From: Exiguobacterium alkaliphilum 12/1 | GTDB taxonomy: Bacteria; Bacillota; Bacilli; Exiguobacteriales; Exiguobacteriaceae | NCBI RefSeq assembly: GCF_000714435.1 | Contig: NZ_JJMW01000064.1 | Span: 62,001 to 126,000 of the forward strand | DNA: 64,000 nucleotides | Reading direction: 5' to 3' | Shown here: positions 10,987-21,405 of the stretch, piece after piece | Layout: every line of letters starts with the position of its first letter | Position numbering within the stretch: position 1 is the stretch's first letter | Program-made: the position numbers and the translations under genes | Notes under the pieces: model-generated | The model's input: only the letters and a program-made list of their open reading frames with translations | Databases searched by the model: none | What the model was told of the DNA's origin: nothing

Positions 10987-11020
10987 AACGACCGGAAGCA
11001 TTCGCTTCCGGTCGTTTGAA
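10987..11020 (+). terminator. Hairpin after mltG, weak terminator
   Basis: A 13 bp perfect stem (AACGACCGGAAGC with GCTTCCGGTCGTT) follows the stop codon, but only three T residues follow. It may act as a partial terminator or as a 3' stabiliser, letting trmR be read through. Confidence 0.55.
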
Positions 11021-11047
11021 TGAATAGAGAGGTAGAGGTGTCAGAAA

Positions 11048-11689
11048 GTGGAACATGCATCCTATGAAGGCTATGTGGAACAGTTGGTCACGCCTCGGTC
11101 GCCGCTCTTAGCGGAGATGGAGGAATTCGCCCGCATCCACCATGTGCCGATCATGGACTTGACCGGGTCTGAAGTGTTGTTGTCGCTCCTTGCGATGCAA
11201 CGACCAGCCCGAATTCTTGAAGTCGGGACGGCCATCGGCTATTCTGCCATTCGGATGGCGGAATTGTTGCCCGAGGCTGAAATCGTCACAATCGAACGGA
11301 ACGCGCGTCGCCATGAGGAGGCGTTGTCGTTCATCGAGCGTTCTAATGTGAAAGACCGAATCACGGTGATCCATGGAGATGCCGTCGAGTTGATTGGTTC
11401 GGTCGAAGGCCCGTTCGACGCCGTGTTCATCGACGCGGCAAAAGGACAGTATCAAAAGTTTTTCGATGGGTATGGCGCTTTAGTACCGATTGGTGGTACG
11501 ATTTACAGCGATAATTTATTTTTGCGAGGGGATGTTCTGCTCGAAGACGTGTCGGTGCTTGACCGGCGCCGTCGCAGGCTCGTCCGCCTTGTGAAAGAGT
11601 TTACTGAGCAATTGATGGCACGGACCGATTATCATACTGCAATTTTGCCCCTTGGTGATGGCCTAGCAATCAGTCGTAAATTACGATGA
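11048..11689 (+). CDS. trmR: tRNA 5-hydroxyuridine methyltransferase TrmR (O-methyltransferase)
   Basis: A 213-residue SAM-dependent O-methyltransferase of the class I fold. Motif I is [17 protein letters not shown], the acidic end of strand 2 is TIERNARR, and the metal and catalytic region is [14 protein letters not shown] followed by YSDNLFLRG. The B. subtilis orthologue YrrM (TrmR) methylates 5-hydroxyuridine 34 to 5-methoxyuridine in tRNA. The same position, between mltG and udk-greA, supports the assignment. Translation starts at a GTG behind GAGGTG. The usual peptidase genes yrrN and yrrO between trmR and udk are absent here. Confidence 0.88.
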   Translation: MEHASYEGYVEQLVTPRSPLLAEMEEFARIHHVPIMDLTGSEVLLSLLAMQRPARILEVGTAIGYSAIRMAELLPEAEIVTIERNARRHEEALSFIERSNVKDRITVIHGDAVELIGSVEGPFDAVFIDAAKGQYQKFFDGYGALVPIGGTIYSDNLFLRGDVLLEDVSVLDRRRRRLVRLVKEFTEQLMARTDYHTAILPLGDGLAISRKLR

Positions 11690-11705
11690 GGAGGATTCAA
11701 CTTTG

Positions 11706-12341
11706 ATGCAACATAAACCCGTCATTATCGGCGTGGCCGGGGGGACCGGATCAGGAAAAACGACCGTTGCCCGCGCGCTCGTGGATGCGTTCAAAGGACA
11801 ATCGGTCGTCATGATCGAGCAAGACGCATACTATAAGGATCAATCGGAGATGACGATGGAGGAACGGTATAAGACGAACTATGATCATCCGTTCGCTTTC
11901 GACAACGATTTATTGATTGAACACATTCAACAGTTACAAGAACATCAGGCCATCGAGAAGCCGGTTTATGACTATGCGGCCCACACGCGCTCGGACAAGA
12001 CGATTTTGATCGAACCGGTCGACGTCGTGATCGTCGAAGGGATCTTGGCGCTTGAGGATGAACGTCTTCGTGATTTGATGGATATTAAAGTGTTCGTCGA
12101 TACTGATGCCGATGTCCGTATCTTACGCCGGATGCAACGCGACTTGAATGAGCGGGGGCGCTCGATTGACTCGGTCGTCGCCCAGTATACAAATGTCGTC
12201 CGCCCGATGCACTTACAGTTTTGTGAGCCGACGAAGCGTTATGCGGATATCATCGTCCCAGAAGGCGGGGAGAACTTTGTCGCCATCGATCTACTCGTGA
12301 CGAAGATTCGATGGGTACTCACCGAGCGTAATCGCGCTTAA
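11706..12341 (+). CDS. udk: Uridine kinase
   Basis: Uridine/cytidine kinase of the pyrimidine salvage pathway. The Walker A loop GGTGSGKTT is at residues 12-20. [10 protein letters not shown] holds the catalytic aspartate region, and [12 protein letters not shown] and VEGILALED are family signatures. About 211 residues, the normal length. The AGGAGG site is 8 bases from a TTG (11703) and 11 from the ATG chosen here, so the start is uncertain by one codon. It sits between trmR and greA as in B. subtilis. Confidence 0.95.
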   Translation: MQHKPVIIGVAGGTGSGKTTVARALVDAFKGQSVVMIEQDAYYKDQSEMTMEERYKTNYDHPFAFDNDLLIEHIQQLQEHQAIEKPVYDYAAHTRSDKTILIEPVDVVIVEGILALEDERLRDLMDIKVFVDTDADVRILRRMQRDLNERGRSIDSVVAQYTNVVRPMHLQFCEPTKRYADIIVPEGGENFVAIDLLVTKIRWVLTERNRA

Positions 12342-12407
12342 TAAATAAATCGTTTTCAATTTATGCCTAGCTGTAATATACTAGGAGACAATGAAGGAGT
12401 GACAGAA

Positions 12408-12881
12408 ATGGCTGAAAAACAACATTACATGACGTTAGACGGAAAAGCGAAAATCGAGAATGAATTGAACGAACTGAAGACGGTACGCCGTAAAGAAGTC
12501 GTTGAAAATATTAAAATCGCACGTGACTTCGGCGATTTGTCGGAGAACGCTGAGTACGACGCTGCAAAAGAAGAACAAGCGATGGTCGAAGGTCGAATCG
12601 CGCAACTTGAAGAGATGCTCCGTAACGCGGTCATCATTCAAGACGATGCGGCAGACAACTCGATGGTTGCTATCGGGAAAACGGTAACGTTCTTCATCCA
12701 AGAAGACAACGAAGATGAGACATACACAATCGTCGGTGGAGCCGAGGCAGACCCGTTCACTGGGAAAATCTCGAACGAATCACCAATCGCGAAAGCGCTC
12801 CTTGGCCGTACGGTCGGCGACGTCGTGAACGTACAAACACCAGGTGGCGACATGGTCGTCGAAATCAAAGAAATCAAGTAA
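12408..12881 (+). CDS. greA: Transcription elongation factor GreA
   Basis: GreA enters the RNA polymerase secondary channel and triggers cleavage of backtracked RNA. The 157-residue product has the N-terminal antiparallel coiled coil, with the acidic tip in [20 protein letters not shown], and the C-terminal FKBP-like domain ([16 protein letters not shown]). The ATG at 12408 is chosen because GAAGGAGTGACAG lies upstream; an in-frame ATG 45 bases earlier has no ribosome site. The short AT-rich gap after udk may contain a promoter (TAATAT near 12375), but the -35 is unclear. Confidence 0.97.
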   Translation: MAEKQHYMTLDGKAKIENELNELKTVRRKEVVENIKIARDFGDLSENAEYDAAKEEQAMVEGRIAQLEEMLRNAVIIQDDAADNSMVAIGKTVTFFIQEDNEDETYTIVGGAEADPFTGKISNESPIAKALLGRTVGDVVNVQTPGGDMVVEIKEIK

Positions 12882-12887
12882 TCCAAA

Positions 12888-12920
12888 CGAGCGACATCCA
12901 TCCGGACGTCGCTCTCTTTC
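12888..12920 (+). terminator. Terminator after greA
   Basis: GAGCGACATCC can pair with GGACGTCGCTC with one mismatch, followed by TCTTTC. It lies 7 bases after the greA stop. Confidence 0.6.
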
Positions 12921-12935
12921 TGAGGAGGAATCAGT

Positions 12936-13640
12936 ATGAAAATCGGAATTATTGGTGCGATGGAAGAAGAAGTGAACTTGCTTCGTAACGAGTTGACAGA
13001 GCGTACGGATACAGAGATTGCGAACTACCACTTTTATGAAGGGTACCTTGGTAATGTCGAGGTCGTCATCTTAAAGTCAGGCATCGGAAAAGTGAATGCC
13101 GCGATTGGTACGACGTTGTTGATTGATAAGTTTAAGCCGGACGTGGTCATTAACACCGGTTCAGCTGGTGGATTTAAAAAGGGAATGAAAGTCGGGGATG
13201 TCGTCGTCTCAACCGAAGTGCGTCATCACGATGTCGACGTGACTGCGTTTGGTTACGAGTACGGACAAGTCCCGGGCATGCCAGCAGCGTATCCGGCGGA
13301 TGCACGACTCATGGACGTCTGTAAAGAAGTCATTGAAAACTTACCGGACGTGAACGTACATACCGGACTCATCGTGACAGGGGATTCGTTCATCAACGAT
13401 TCGAAACGTGTCGCTGAGATTCTCGGGCATTTTGACGGTGTTGCCGCCGTCGAGATGGAAGCTGCCCCGATCGCCCAGACGTGTTATCAATTCGGTGTCC
13501 CGTTCGTCGTCACGCGTTCGATCTCGGATAGTGCTGACGAGGAAGCGAACTTGTCGTTTGATGAATTTTTAGAAACGGCTTCGATTAACTCTGCGAAAAT
13601 GGTCATGGCCGTGACGAAACGACTCGGTCAAAGCGAATAA
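12936..13640 (+). CDS. mtnN: 5'-methylthioadenosine/S-adenosylhomocysteine nucleosidase
   Basis: MtnN hydrolyses methylthioadenosine and S-adenosylhomocysteine to adenine and the thioribose or S-ribosylhomocysteine, serving methionine salvage and the activated methyl cycle. The 234-residue product shows the catalytic glutamate in IGAMEEEV (near residue 12), the NTGSAGGF ribose site, [10 protein letters not shown], and the catalytic aspartate in [12 protein letters not shown] near residue 198. The start lies behind TGAGGAGGAATCAGT. Position after greA matches B. subtilis apart from the missing yrrT. Confidence 0.97.
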   Translation: MKIGIIGAMEEEVNLLRNELTERTDTEIANYHFYEGYLGNVEVVILKSGIGKVNAAIGTTLLIDKFKPDVVINTGSAGGFKKGMKVGDVVVSTEVRHHDVDVTAFGYEYGQVPGMPAAYPADARLMDVCKEVIENLPDVNVHTGLIVTGDSFINDSKRVAEILGHFDGVAAVEMEAAPIAQTCYQFGVPFVVTRSISDSADEEANLSFDEFLETASINSAKMVMAVTKRLGQSE

Positions 13641-13644
13641 TTGA

Positions 13645-13672
13645 GAGGGATGCGTTGACATCCCTTTTTTAT
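13645..13672 (+). terminator. Terminator of mtnN, overlapping the fabH promoter
   Basis: AGGGATG pairs with CATCCCT around a short loop and is followed by TTTTTT. The loop and 3' arm contain the TTGACA -35 element of the fabH promoter. Confidence 0.85.
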
Positions 13673-13683
13673 TCCCTTATATT
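13655..13683 (+). promoter_or_regulatory. SigA promoter of fabH-fabF
   Basis: A near-consensus promoter: TTGACA, 17 bases, TATATT. The -35 is inside the mtnN terminator hairpin and the -10 runs into the FapR-like operator. Confidence 0.85.
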
Positions 13684-13699
13684 AGTACCAGATACTAAG
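13681..13699. promoter_or_regulatory. FapR-like operator upstream of fabH
   Basis: TTAGTA-CCAGA-TACTAA is a perfect 6-5-6 inverted repeat and matches the known 17 bp FapR box of Bacillales. It overlaps the 3' end of the -10 element and the start point, where a bound repressor would block initiation. FapR binding is relieved by malonyl-CoA. A second copy lies before fabI. Confidence 0.85.
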
Positions 13700-13715
13700 A
13701 ATAGGGGTCATCATT

Positions 13716-14675
13716 ATGAACATTGGAATCATCGGCATCGGTTCGTTCCTTCCGACGAACCGTGTCACGAACGTCGATTTGGAAAAACGAATGGATACGA
13801 GCGACGAATGGATTCGGACCCGGACGGGGATTGAAGCGAGACACTTGGCCGATTCGGATTTGACGGTAGCCGACATGGCCACCCACGCAGCGAAACGTGC
13901 ACTTAAGAGCGCGGGCGTATCCATTGAAGACATCGACGCCATCGTCTGCGCGACCGCGACTGCACCGTCCTTCCCGGCGACCGCCTGTCTCGTCCAAGCA
14001 AACCTTGGCGCTAAGGGCGCCGTCGCATTCGACGTGAGCGCCGCTTGTAGCGGATTCATCTTTGCACTCGATACGGCGAAGAGCTTGATGGCATCAAAAG
14101 GCTTTAAAAAGACTCTCGTCATCGGAGCCGAGAAGATGGGCAATCTCATCGATTGGGACGATCGATCGACGGCCGTCTTGTTCGGAGACGGGGCCGGTGC
14201 CGTCGTCTTAGGCGAGGACGAGGTCGCCTCGGTCGACTCCATCATTCTCGGCAGCGACGGGACGGGTGGGAAGTATTTATATGAGAACGACGAAGGCAAA
14301 ATTGTTATGAACGGTCGCGAAGTGTTCAAGTTCGCCGTCCGTAAAATGCCAGACATCGTCGTCGAGGCGCTCGAACAGGCCGGCAAGACGATTCAAGATA
14401 TGGACGTGCTCGTCCCGCACCAAGCGAACCGCCGCATCATCGAGGCGGCGATCGAGCGGTTAGGGCTAGCTGAAGAGAAGGTCGTCGTCACAATTCAAGA
14501 CCATGCGAACACGTCGGCCGCCTCAATCCCGCTCGCACTTGCCGAAGCGGTAAAGAGTGGAAAGGTTCAGGCCGGTCAGACGGTCGTCATCGCCGGCTTC
14601 GGTGCCGGGCTCACTTGGGGAGCGAGCTGTTTAACTTGGAATAAAGCAAACATCACGGAGGAGATTAGGACATGA
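13716..14675 (+). CDS. fabH: 3-oxoacyl-ACP synthase III (FabH)
   Basis: FabH starts each fatty acid by condensing an acyl-CoA primer with malonyl-ACP. The 319-residue thiolase-fold protein has the catalytic cysteine in [13 protein letters not shown] near residue 113, the histidine in VPHQANRRI and the asparagine in [13 protein letters not shown]. The ATG lies behind AATAGGGGTCATC. It overlaps fabF by four bases, so both are made together. The promoter and FapR-like operator lie directly upstream. FabH of Bacillales prefers branched primers; that preference is inferred, not visible. Confidence 0.97.
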   Translation: MNIGIIGIGSFLPTNRVTNVDLEKRMDTSDEWIRTRTGIEARHLADSDLTVADMATHAAKRALKSAGVSIEDIDAIVCATATAPSFPATACLVQANLGAKGAVAFDVSAACSGFIFALDTAKSLMASKGFKKTLVIGAEKMGNLIDWDDRSTAVLFGDGAGAVVLGEDEVASVDSIILGSDGTGGKYLYENDEGKIVMNGREVFKFAVRKMPDIVVEALEQAGKTIQDMDVLVPHQANRRIIEAAIERLGLAEEKVVVTIQDHANTSAASIPLALAEAVKSGKVQAGQTVVIAGFGAGLTWGASCLTWNKANITEEIRT

Positions 14676-15904
14676 AACGAGTAGTCATTACAGGGTTAGG
14701 TGTTGTATCACCGCTAGGCAACGACGTTAACGAGATGTGGGAACGGTTATTAAATGGGGATAACGCCGTTGACACGTTGACAAAAATCGATATCGACCAA
14801 TATCCGGCGAAAGTCGGGGCCGAAGTCAAATCGTGTGACATCAGTCATTTGGTGGAACCAAAAGAGATTCGCAAAATGGACTCGTTCATTCAATACTCGT
14901 TATTAGCCGCTGACGCTGCCCATAAGGATAGCGGACTCGACGTGGCGTCGATTCCGAACCAAGTTGGAACGTGGATTGGAAGCGGGATCGGTGGAGTCGA
15001 GACGATCGACAAGCAAGCGGCCGTCCTGCACGAGCGCGGACCACGTCGGATCAGCCCGTTCTTCATCCCGATGATGATTCCAAATATGGCGAGCGGCCAA
15101 GTCTCAATCTATCTCGGAGCAAAAGGACCGAGCAACTGTTCGGTCACGGCATGTGCCTCTGGAACGAACTCAATCGGAGAAGCGTTCCGCGTCATCCAGC
15201 GTGGGGATGCCCTCGCGATGTTTGCCGGTGGTGCCGAAGCGCCGATCACACCGCTCTCGTTCGCAGGATTCTGTGCGAACAAAGCCCTCTCGACGAATCC
15301 GGATCCACAGACGGCGTGCCGTCCGTTCGATGAAAACCGTGATGGCTTCATCATGGGTGAAGGTGCTGGCGTACTCGTTCTCGAGGAATATGAGCACGCG
15401 AAAGCACGTGGTGCGAAGATTTATGCGGAAGTTGTCGGTTACGGCATGAGCTCGGACGCTTACCATATCACGGCTCCGTCACCGGAAGCCGAGGGCGGTT
15501 CGAAAGCGATGAGTGAGGCATTGCGTGATGCGGGCATTCGCCCTGAAGACGTTCAATACATCAACGCCCATGGCACGAGCACACCACTCAACGACATGCT
15601 CGAAACGAAAGCGATTCGGAATGTGTTCGGGGAACACGCCGACAAGCTCGCGGTCAACTCGTCGAAATCGATGATTGGACATTTGCTCGGTGGGGCCGGC
15701 GGTGTCGAAGCCGTCATCACCGCGCTATCGATTCACGAAGGCAAGATTCACCCAACGATCAACTGTGCCTCACCAGCACCAGATTGTGACCTCGACTACG
15801 TTCGAGAAGGAAATCGGGAACTTGACATCCAGTATGCACTCAGCAACTCACTTGGCTTCGGGGGCCATAACGCGACGCTCGCGTTCGCAAAAGTGACAGA
15901 CTAA
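14672..15904 (+). CDS. fabF: 3-oxoacyl-ACP synthase II (FabF)
   Basis: FabF carries out the elongation condensations of fatty acid synthesis. The 410-residue protein has the Cys-His-His triad: cysteine in [10 protein letters not shown] near residue 164, histidine in [11 protein letters not shown] near 303, and histidine in [14 protein letters not shown] near 340. The start overlaps the fabH stop in an ATGA. No clear terminator follows before the next gene 66 bases downstream, so read-through into the binding-protein gene is possible. Confidence 0.98.
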   Translation: MKRVVITGLGVVSPLGNDVNEMWERLLNGDNAVDTLTKIDIDQYPAKVGAEVKSCDISHLVEPKEIRKMDSFIQYSLLAADAAHKDSGLDVASIPNQVGTWIGSGIGGVETIDKQAAVLHERGPRRISPFFIPMMIPNMASGQVSIYLGAKGPSNCSVTACASGTNSIGEAFRVIQRGDALAMFAGGAEAPITPLSFAGFCANKALSTNPDPQTACRPFDENRDGFIMGEGAGVLVLEEYEHAKARGAKIYAEVVGYGMSSDAYHITAPSPEAEGGSKAMSEALRDAGIRPEDVQYINAHGTSTPLNDMLETKAIRNVFGEHADKLAVNSSKSMIGHLLGGAGGVEAVITALSIHEGKIHPTINCASPAPDCDLDYVREGNRELDIQYALSNSLGFGGHNATLAFAKVTD

Positions 15905-15970
15905 TACTAGAAAATTGTTACAGAAACGGTTAGGGTATAAGGGTTGGACTAACAGAGAGGAGAATGCGTG

Positions 15971-17503
15971 ATGAAACGACTTTTCATCGGTGCCGCCTTG
16001 TTAGCTTCAGTCCTTATCCTTTTTTTCATTGTATGGAACGGACGGCAAGACGCGGCACGAGAACTAGCACCGCCTGAAGAACAAATCGTGACGATTTATG
16101 GCGAGACGCTTCCAGAGCAACCGAACGTGTTGCTCGCGATCGACCCGAGTTCACAGACGATTTTATCGCATTTATATGAAGGATTGTATCGCTTCGGGAA
16201 AGATGGAACAGTCGAACCGGGACTCGTGGAAGAGATGACACGTTCAGACGACGGTTCGGTGTATACGTTTAAACTGAAAACGAGTCAGACGTTAAACGGG
16301 GAAACTATCACGGCCGAGACGTTCGTCAATCATTTTCGGACGCTTGCCGATGACGACACGAATTCGCCGTTCAGTTTCTTCTTAGAAGATGTCGTGAACG
16401 GGAAAGCGGTCAGCCTCGGCACGGCAGAGCCGGAGACGCTCGGCGTGACGGCGATCGATGATTCGACACTTGAAGTGACTCTCGAGCGACCGATGGAAGG
16501 GTTCGAGGAAATACTCGCCATGCCGGCCTTCTTGCCACAGCCGGCGATTGGTGAATGGACTGCGCTTGACGGCAATGGCCCGTTCCATATCGAGTCGATG
16601 GACGCGGCACAAGTGACGCTCGTGAAAAATGAGAACTATCACGCGGCAGAGGACGTCACGATCGAACGCGTCGTCGTCCGAACGGAAACGGCGCTCGCGA
16701 CTGAAACGAACGGGATGCATCCTGTCCCGTATGGAACCGATGAGGCCGATCTCGAGTCATGGGAAGGGAAACTCGTCGACATCCCGCGTAGCGGCATCTT
16801 CTATTTGAAGCCAAACGTCGAAGAGTATCCGTTCGACGATGTGGAATTTAGACGGAGCCTTGCTCTCGCCGTCGATCGGGAGGCGATTTCACCGAAACTC
16901 GCCCGGGCCGAACGAACGACTGAACGCTTGCTCGTCATCGATGAGACGGAAGCGAACACGACCGTTGATGGAGAAGCGGCCGAGACGTTCGAGTCCGTGA
17001 AGGAACGGTTGCAGCAAGAAACGATTGAGATTGAGCTTCTCAGTTTCGTCGATGATGAAGCAAGACAAATTGCCCAGTCCATCAAACAAAATCTTGAGCA
17101 ACTCGATGAGCTCATCGTCAACATCGTCGAACTTCCGCTCGGCGAGAAAGTTAGGAAAGAAGTCGCAGGGGACTATGCGATTTCGTTATCCGGGTGGCAG
17201 CCAGATTATCCGTCGCTCCGTGCTTATTTAACCCAGTTCGAGACGGACAACGTGTTAAATTCGAGCGGCTATGCAGACGACACGTTCGACCGACTGATGA
17301 CAGAAGCGCAGGCGACCGAGTCGAAACAAGCACGCGACGAAGCGTATCGTCAAGCCGAACGACACTTGCTTGAACAAGCCGTCGTTATTCCAATCTATCA
17401 AGCTGGAAGAACGTATGCCGTCGATGACCAATATGAGGAAATCGGTTTTCCAGTCATCGGTCCTTCGTACGTCCTACATTTTTCGAAAGTATATAAAAAA
17501 TGA
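15971..17503 (+). CDS. Peptide-binding protein (SBP family 5), membrane-anchored, no lipobox
   Basis: A 510-residue extracellular solute-binding protein of family 5 (OppA/DppA type). The family pattern is seen in SHLYEGLYRFGKDGTVEPGL, the LNGETITAETF segment, and the VIPIYQAG stretch near the C-terminus. Unlike the other two OppA paralogues here, the N-terminus (MKRLFIGAALLASVLILFFIVW) is a membrane helix without a lipobox cysteine, so the protein is probably held by an uncleaved anchor. It lies between fabF and oppA-1, in the place where B. subtilis carries the app operon. Its partner permease is unknown; the Opp permease at 23.3 kb could be shared. Confidence 0.88.
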   Translation: MKRLFIGAALLASVLILFFIVWNGRQDAARELAPPEEQIVTIYGETLPEQPNVLLAIDPSSQTILSHLYEGLYRFGKDGTVEPGLVEEMTRSDDGSVYTFKLKTSQTLNGETITAETFVNHFRTLADDDTNSPFSFFLEDVVNGKAVSLGTAEPETLGVTAIDDSTLEVTLERPMEGFEEILAMPAFLPQPAIGEWTALDGNGPFHIESMDAAQVTLVKNENYHAAEDVTIERVVVRTETALATETNGMHPVPYGTDEADLESWEGKLVDIPRSGIFYLKPNVEEYPFDDVEFRRSLALAVDREAISPKLARAERTTERLLVIDETEANTTVDGEAAETFESVKERLQQETIEIELLSFVDDEARQIAQSIKQNLEQLDELIVNIVELPLGEKVRKEVAGDYAISLSGWQPDYPSLRAYLTQFETDNVLNSSGYADDTFDRLMTEAQATESKQARDEAYRQAERHLLEQAVVIPIYQAGRTYAVDDQYEEIGFPVIGPSYVLHFSKVYKK

Positions 17504-17506
17504 GCC

Positions 17507-17535
17507 AAAAGCCCGCTATTCTAGGCGGGCTTTTC
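17507..17535 (+). terminator. Terminator of the family 5 binding-protein gene
   Basis: AAAAGCCCGC pairs with GCGGGCTTTT around an 8-base loop, ending in TTTT; the flanking A run makes it partly symmetrical. Confidence 0.85.
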
Positions 17536-17576
17536 GACTATGGTAAAAATTTTTTAGAAAAATCAAAATAAACACT

Positions 17577-17604
17577 TTGCAAAATTATCAGAATATTGTA
17601 TTAT
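17577..17604 (+). promoter_or_regulatory. oppA-1 promoter with CodY-like box in the spacer
   Basis: TTGCAA and TATTAT are 16 bases apart. The spacer and its edges hold AATTATCAGAATATT (17583-17597), two mismatches from the CodY consensus AATTTTCWGAAAATT. CodY bound there would cover the promoter and repress it when branched-chain amino acids and GTP are plentiful. A further half site AATTTTCT lies at 17655. Confidence 0.7.
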
Positions 17605-17709
17605 TGCTTCAACGGGATTTTGGTAGCAAATTTTGTAAAGCAGTAAAATGACTGAATTTTCTACCATCGTTCATTCTGTTAAACCGATAAAAATCAGGGG
17701 GTCATCGCA

Positions 17710-19374
17710 ATGAATAAGAAAAAAGGTTTTGCTTTAGCAACGTCAGTAACGCTCATCTCGAGTGCGTTTCTAGCAGCTTGCTCGGGTGGGGACGACACAA
17801 CAACGGACACAGGTTCAAACGGATCTGGTTCAGAAGGTACGCCGGATGAAGCGCAAGTCCTCAACTTGCTCGAAGGTTCAGATATTCCTTCACTTAACCC
17901 GACGCTCGCTACTGACTCAGTATCGTTTAACGTATTGAACAACGTTATGGAAGGTCTTTACCGCATGGATGAGAACGACGATCCAACACCGGGTATGGCT
18001 GAAGACGTCGACATTTCTGAAGATGGTTTGACGTACACGTTCAAAATCCGTGAAGGCGCAACTTGGTCAAACGGAGAGCCTGTAACGGCAAACGACTTCG
18101 AATACGGTTGGAAAGAAGTGCTTAACCCAGACAACGGGTCACAATATGCTTACGTAATGTCAGTCATCGAAGGCGCTGAAGCGTATAACACAGGCGAAGG
18201 CGAGCGTGACGCTGTCGGTGTCACAGCTGTCGACGAGCAAACACTTGAAGTTAAATTGACAGCTCCGGCTGACTACTTCCTCGGCCTCACAAGCTTCGGC
18301 GTATTCATGCCTAAACTTGAGTCGTTCGACCAAGAGCAAGGTGAGAACCTCGGTACGTCTGTCGAGACGACAATCTACAACGGACCGTTCAAACTCGAAA
18401 GTTGGGAGCGCGAGCAAGGCTGGAAAATGGTTAAAAACGAAGAGTATTGGGATGCTGAAGCAGTCAAACTTGAGGAAATCAACTTCCGCGTCGTAAAAGA
18501 AGTCCAAACGGGCGTTAACTTGTACGAGAACGGTGACGTTGACCGCACTGGCTTGACTTCTGAGCTCGTTGCCCAGTTCCAAGACAGCGAAGACTTCTCA
18601 ACTGTCGTCGAACCTACACTCTTCTACCTCCAATTCAACTCGGCTGTAGAAGCGCTTGACAACCAAAACATCCGTAACGCGATCGATCGCGCATACGATA
18701 AAGCAGCTATCTCAGAGACGCTCCTCGCGAACGGATCGATTCCTGCAAACTATCTCGTACCGAAAGACTTCGTAACAGGTCCTGACGGCAACGACTTCCG
18801 CGACATCAACGGAGACATCGGTGGCTACAACGTGGAAGAAGCACAACAACTTTGGGAAGCTGGTCTTGAAGAACTCGGTACAGACACAGTTGAACTTGAG
18901 TTCTTGAACTATGACTCAGAAGTTGCGAAGCAAATCGGTGAGTTCATCAAAGGTGAGCTCGAGAAGAACCTCGAAGGTATGACTGTTACAATCAAGCAAC
19001 AGCCGTTCAATAACAAACTTGAACTTGAAAGCGCTGGCGATTTCGAAATGTCATTCGCTGGTTGGGGACCTGACTACCAGGATCCAATGACGTTCGTTGA
19101 CCTCTTCGTCACTGACGGACCATACAACCGTGGTAAATGGTCGAACGAAGAGTTCGATGCACTCATCGAATCTGCGAAATCAAGCACAGATGCTGAACAG
19201 CGTTGGGCTGACCTCGCGGCAGCAGAGAAAATCGTTCTTGAAGAGAGCGCAATCTCACCAGTTTACCAACGTGGATCGGCTCGCCTCACGAAGCCATACG
19301 TGAAAGACATCGTTGAACACGCGTTCGGCGCTGACTACTCGTACAAGTGGGCATCGATCGAAGGCAAAGAATAA
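17710..19374 (+). CDS. oppA: Oligopeptide-binding lipoprotein OppA, copy 1
   Basis: A 554-residue peptide-binding lipoprotein. The signal peptide (MNKKKGFALATSVTLISSAF) ends in the lipobox LAAC, with cysteine near residue 23; a Ser/Thr/Gly-rich linker and the family 5 binding fold follow (VMEGLYRMDENDDPTPGMAE, then EYGWKEVLNP and QQPFNNKLE). It captures peptides and delivers them to the OppBCDF permease. It is closely similar to the copy at 21.4 kb, sharing QQPFNNKLE and WGPDYQDP, which indicates duplication. It has its own promoter with a CodY-like box and its own terminator. Confidence 0.93.
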   Translation: MNKKKGFALATSVTLISSAFLAACSGGDDTTTDTGSNGSGSEGTPDEAQVLNLLEGSDIPSLNPTLATDSVSFNVLNNVMEGLYRMDENDDPTPGMAEDVDISEDGLTYTFKIREGATWSNGEPVTANDFEYGWKEVLNPDNGSQYAYVMSVIEGAEAYNTGEGERDAVGVTAVDEQTLEVKLTAPADYFLGLTSFGVFMPKLESFDQEQGENLGTSVETTIYNGPFKLESWEREQGWKMVKNEEYWDAEAVKLEEINFRVVKEVQTGVNLYENGDVDRTGLTSELVAQFQDSEDFSTVVEPTLFYLQFNSAVEALDNQNIRNAIDRAYDKAAISETLLANGSIPANYLVPKDFVTGPDGNDFRDINGDIGGYNVEEAQQLWEAGLEELGTDTVELEFLNYDSEVAKQIGEFIKGELEKNLEGMTVTIKQQPFNNKLELESAGDFEMSFAGWGPDYQDPMTFVDLFVTDGPYNRGKWSNEEFDALIESAKSSTDAEQRWADLAAAEKIVLEESAISPVYQRGSARLTKPYVKDIVEHAFGADYSYKWASIEGKE

Positions 19375-19388
19375 TCAAACGTTTTCAA

Positions 19389-19421
19389 AAGAGAGACAGG
19401 GACGCCTGCCTCTCTTTTTTA
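19389..19421 (+). terminator. Terminator of oppA-1
   Basis: AGAGAGACAGG pairs with CCTGCCTCTCT (one mismatch), followed by TTTTTT. Confidence 0.88.
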
Positions 19422-19430
19422 TGCATGAAA

Positions 19431-19462
19431 ATAACCGTCACCATGATGTTGGTGACGGTTTT
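19431..19462 (-). terminator. Terminator of trpS
   Basis: A perfect 10 bp stem AACCGTCACC/GGTGACGGTT directly after the trpS stop. On the minus strand it is followed by TTATTTT, and on the plus strand by TTTGG. Confidence 0.75.
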
Positions 19463-19464
19463 GG

Positions 19465-20733
<1,269 letters not shown>

Positions 20734-20739
20734 CAGTTT

Positions 20740-20769
20740 AGCATAAGGTTGAAAAGACGGGAAGGTCAA
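20740..20769 (-). promoter_or_regulatory. Promoter of the trpS leader
   Basis: On the minus strand TTGACC, 18 bases, TATGCT. The -35 overlaps the stop codon of the membrane-protein gene upstream. Confidence 0.7.
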
Positions 20770-21134
20770 ACGAACGATAGGACATACGACAAGATGACGG
20801 CGGCGATCCCGACCAAGATCCAACGTCGGGCGCTCTGTTTCCGCTCGGTCCGTTCTTCTGGTGTCACTTCCTCGTCTTCCTCATAGTCAGGGTCGATTTC
20901 TTTCAGTTTGGCCCGACGATTTCGTTTGAACCCGTACATGAACCCGTCGAATAAACCGGATGCCCCCATCTCAGAGAACATGCCGATCGCGAAGACGATC
21001 ATCCCACCGACGAACAGCCCGCCACTGATGTGGAACAAAAACGTCTCCGGTCGATAATACGATGCGTACGACCAAATCGTATAGCCAATTGTGACAATTC
21101 CCAAAACGATTAATATCGCTCTAAACTTTTTCAA
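20766..21134 (-). CDS. Small membrane protein, DUF3899-like
   Basis: A 122-residue protein with membrane helices at about residues 5-22, 32-52 and 104-121. The cytoplasmic middle is charged (GFKRNRRAKLKEIDPDYEEDEE). The two-helix start, basic loop and acidic segment resemble the DUF3899 family of Bacillales; this is a match by eye and the function is unknown. Translation appears to start at a TTG behind AAAGGAG, with no ATG nearby. The stop codon overlaps the trpS promoter. It may be cotranscribed into the trpS leader. Confidence 0.75.
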   Translation of the reverse strand: MKKFRAILIVLGIVTIGYTIWSYASYYRPETFLFHISGGLFVGGMIVFAIGMFSEMGASGLFDGFMYGFKRNRRAKLKEIDPDYEEDEEVTPEERTERKQSARRWILVGIAAVILSYVLSFV

Positions 21135-21259
21135 TGTGTCAAACTCCTTTCAACGTGAAGCGTCGAACACGACTTCACCCTACATGGCTCTATGATACCT
21201 GTTGATGTGACGTTATGGCGAGAGTGAAGTTCAGAAAAATATTATGGTTCATCAATTAG

Positions 21260-21289
21260 TTGACAGTTAGATTAAAAATTTTTTACAAT
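21260..21289 (+). promoter_or_regulatory. oppA-2 promoter
   Basis: TTGACA, an 18-base spacer and TACAAT, about 120 bases upstream of the gene. Confidence 0.7.
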
Positions 21290-21323
21290 AGCCCTAACGT
21301 TCTTTCGTCGGATACTTTATGAA

Positions 21324-21338
21324 ATATTCAGAAAATTA
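21324..21338. promoter_or_regulatory. CodY-like box upstream of oppA-2
   Basis: AATATTCAGAAAATT differs from the CodY consensus AATTTTCWGAAAATT at one position. It lies about 30 bases downstream of the expected start point, where CodY could act as a roadblock. A poorer match (four mismatches) is at 21226-21240. Confidence 0.75.
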
Positions 21339-21405
21339 AAGAAAAAGTAAGATGTTGCATCCGGCGATACGCTAACTACATAGATTCTGAAAGGGGACAA
21401 TTACG

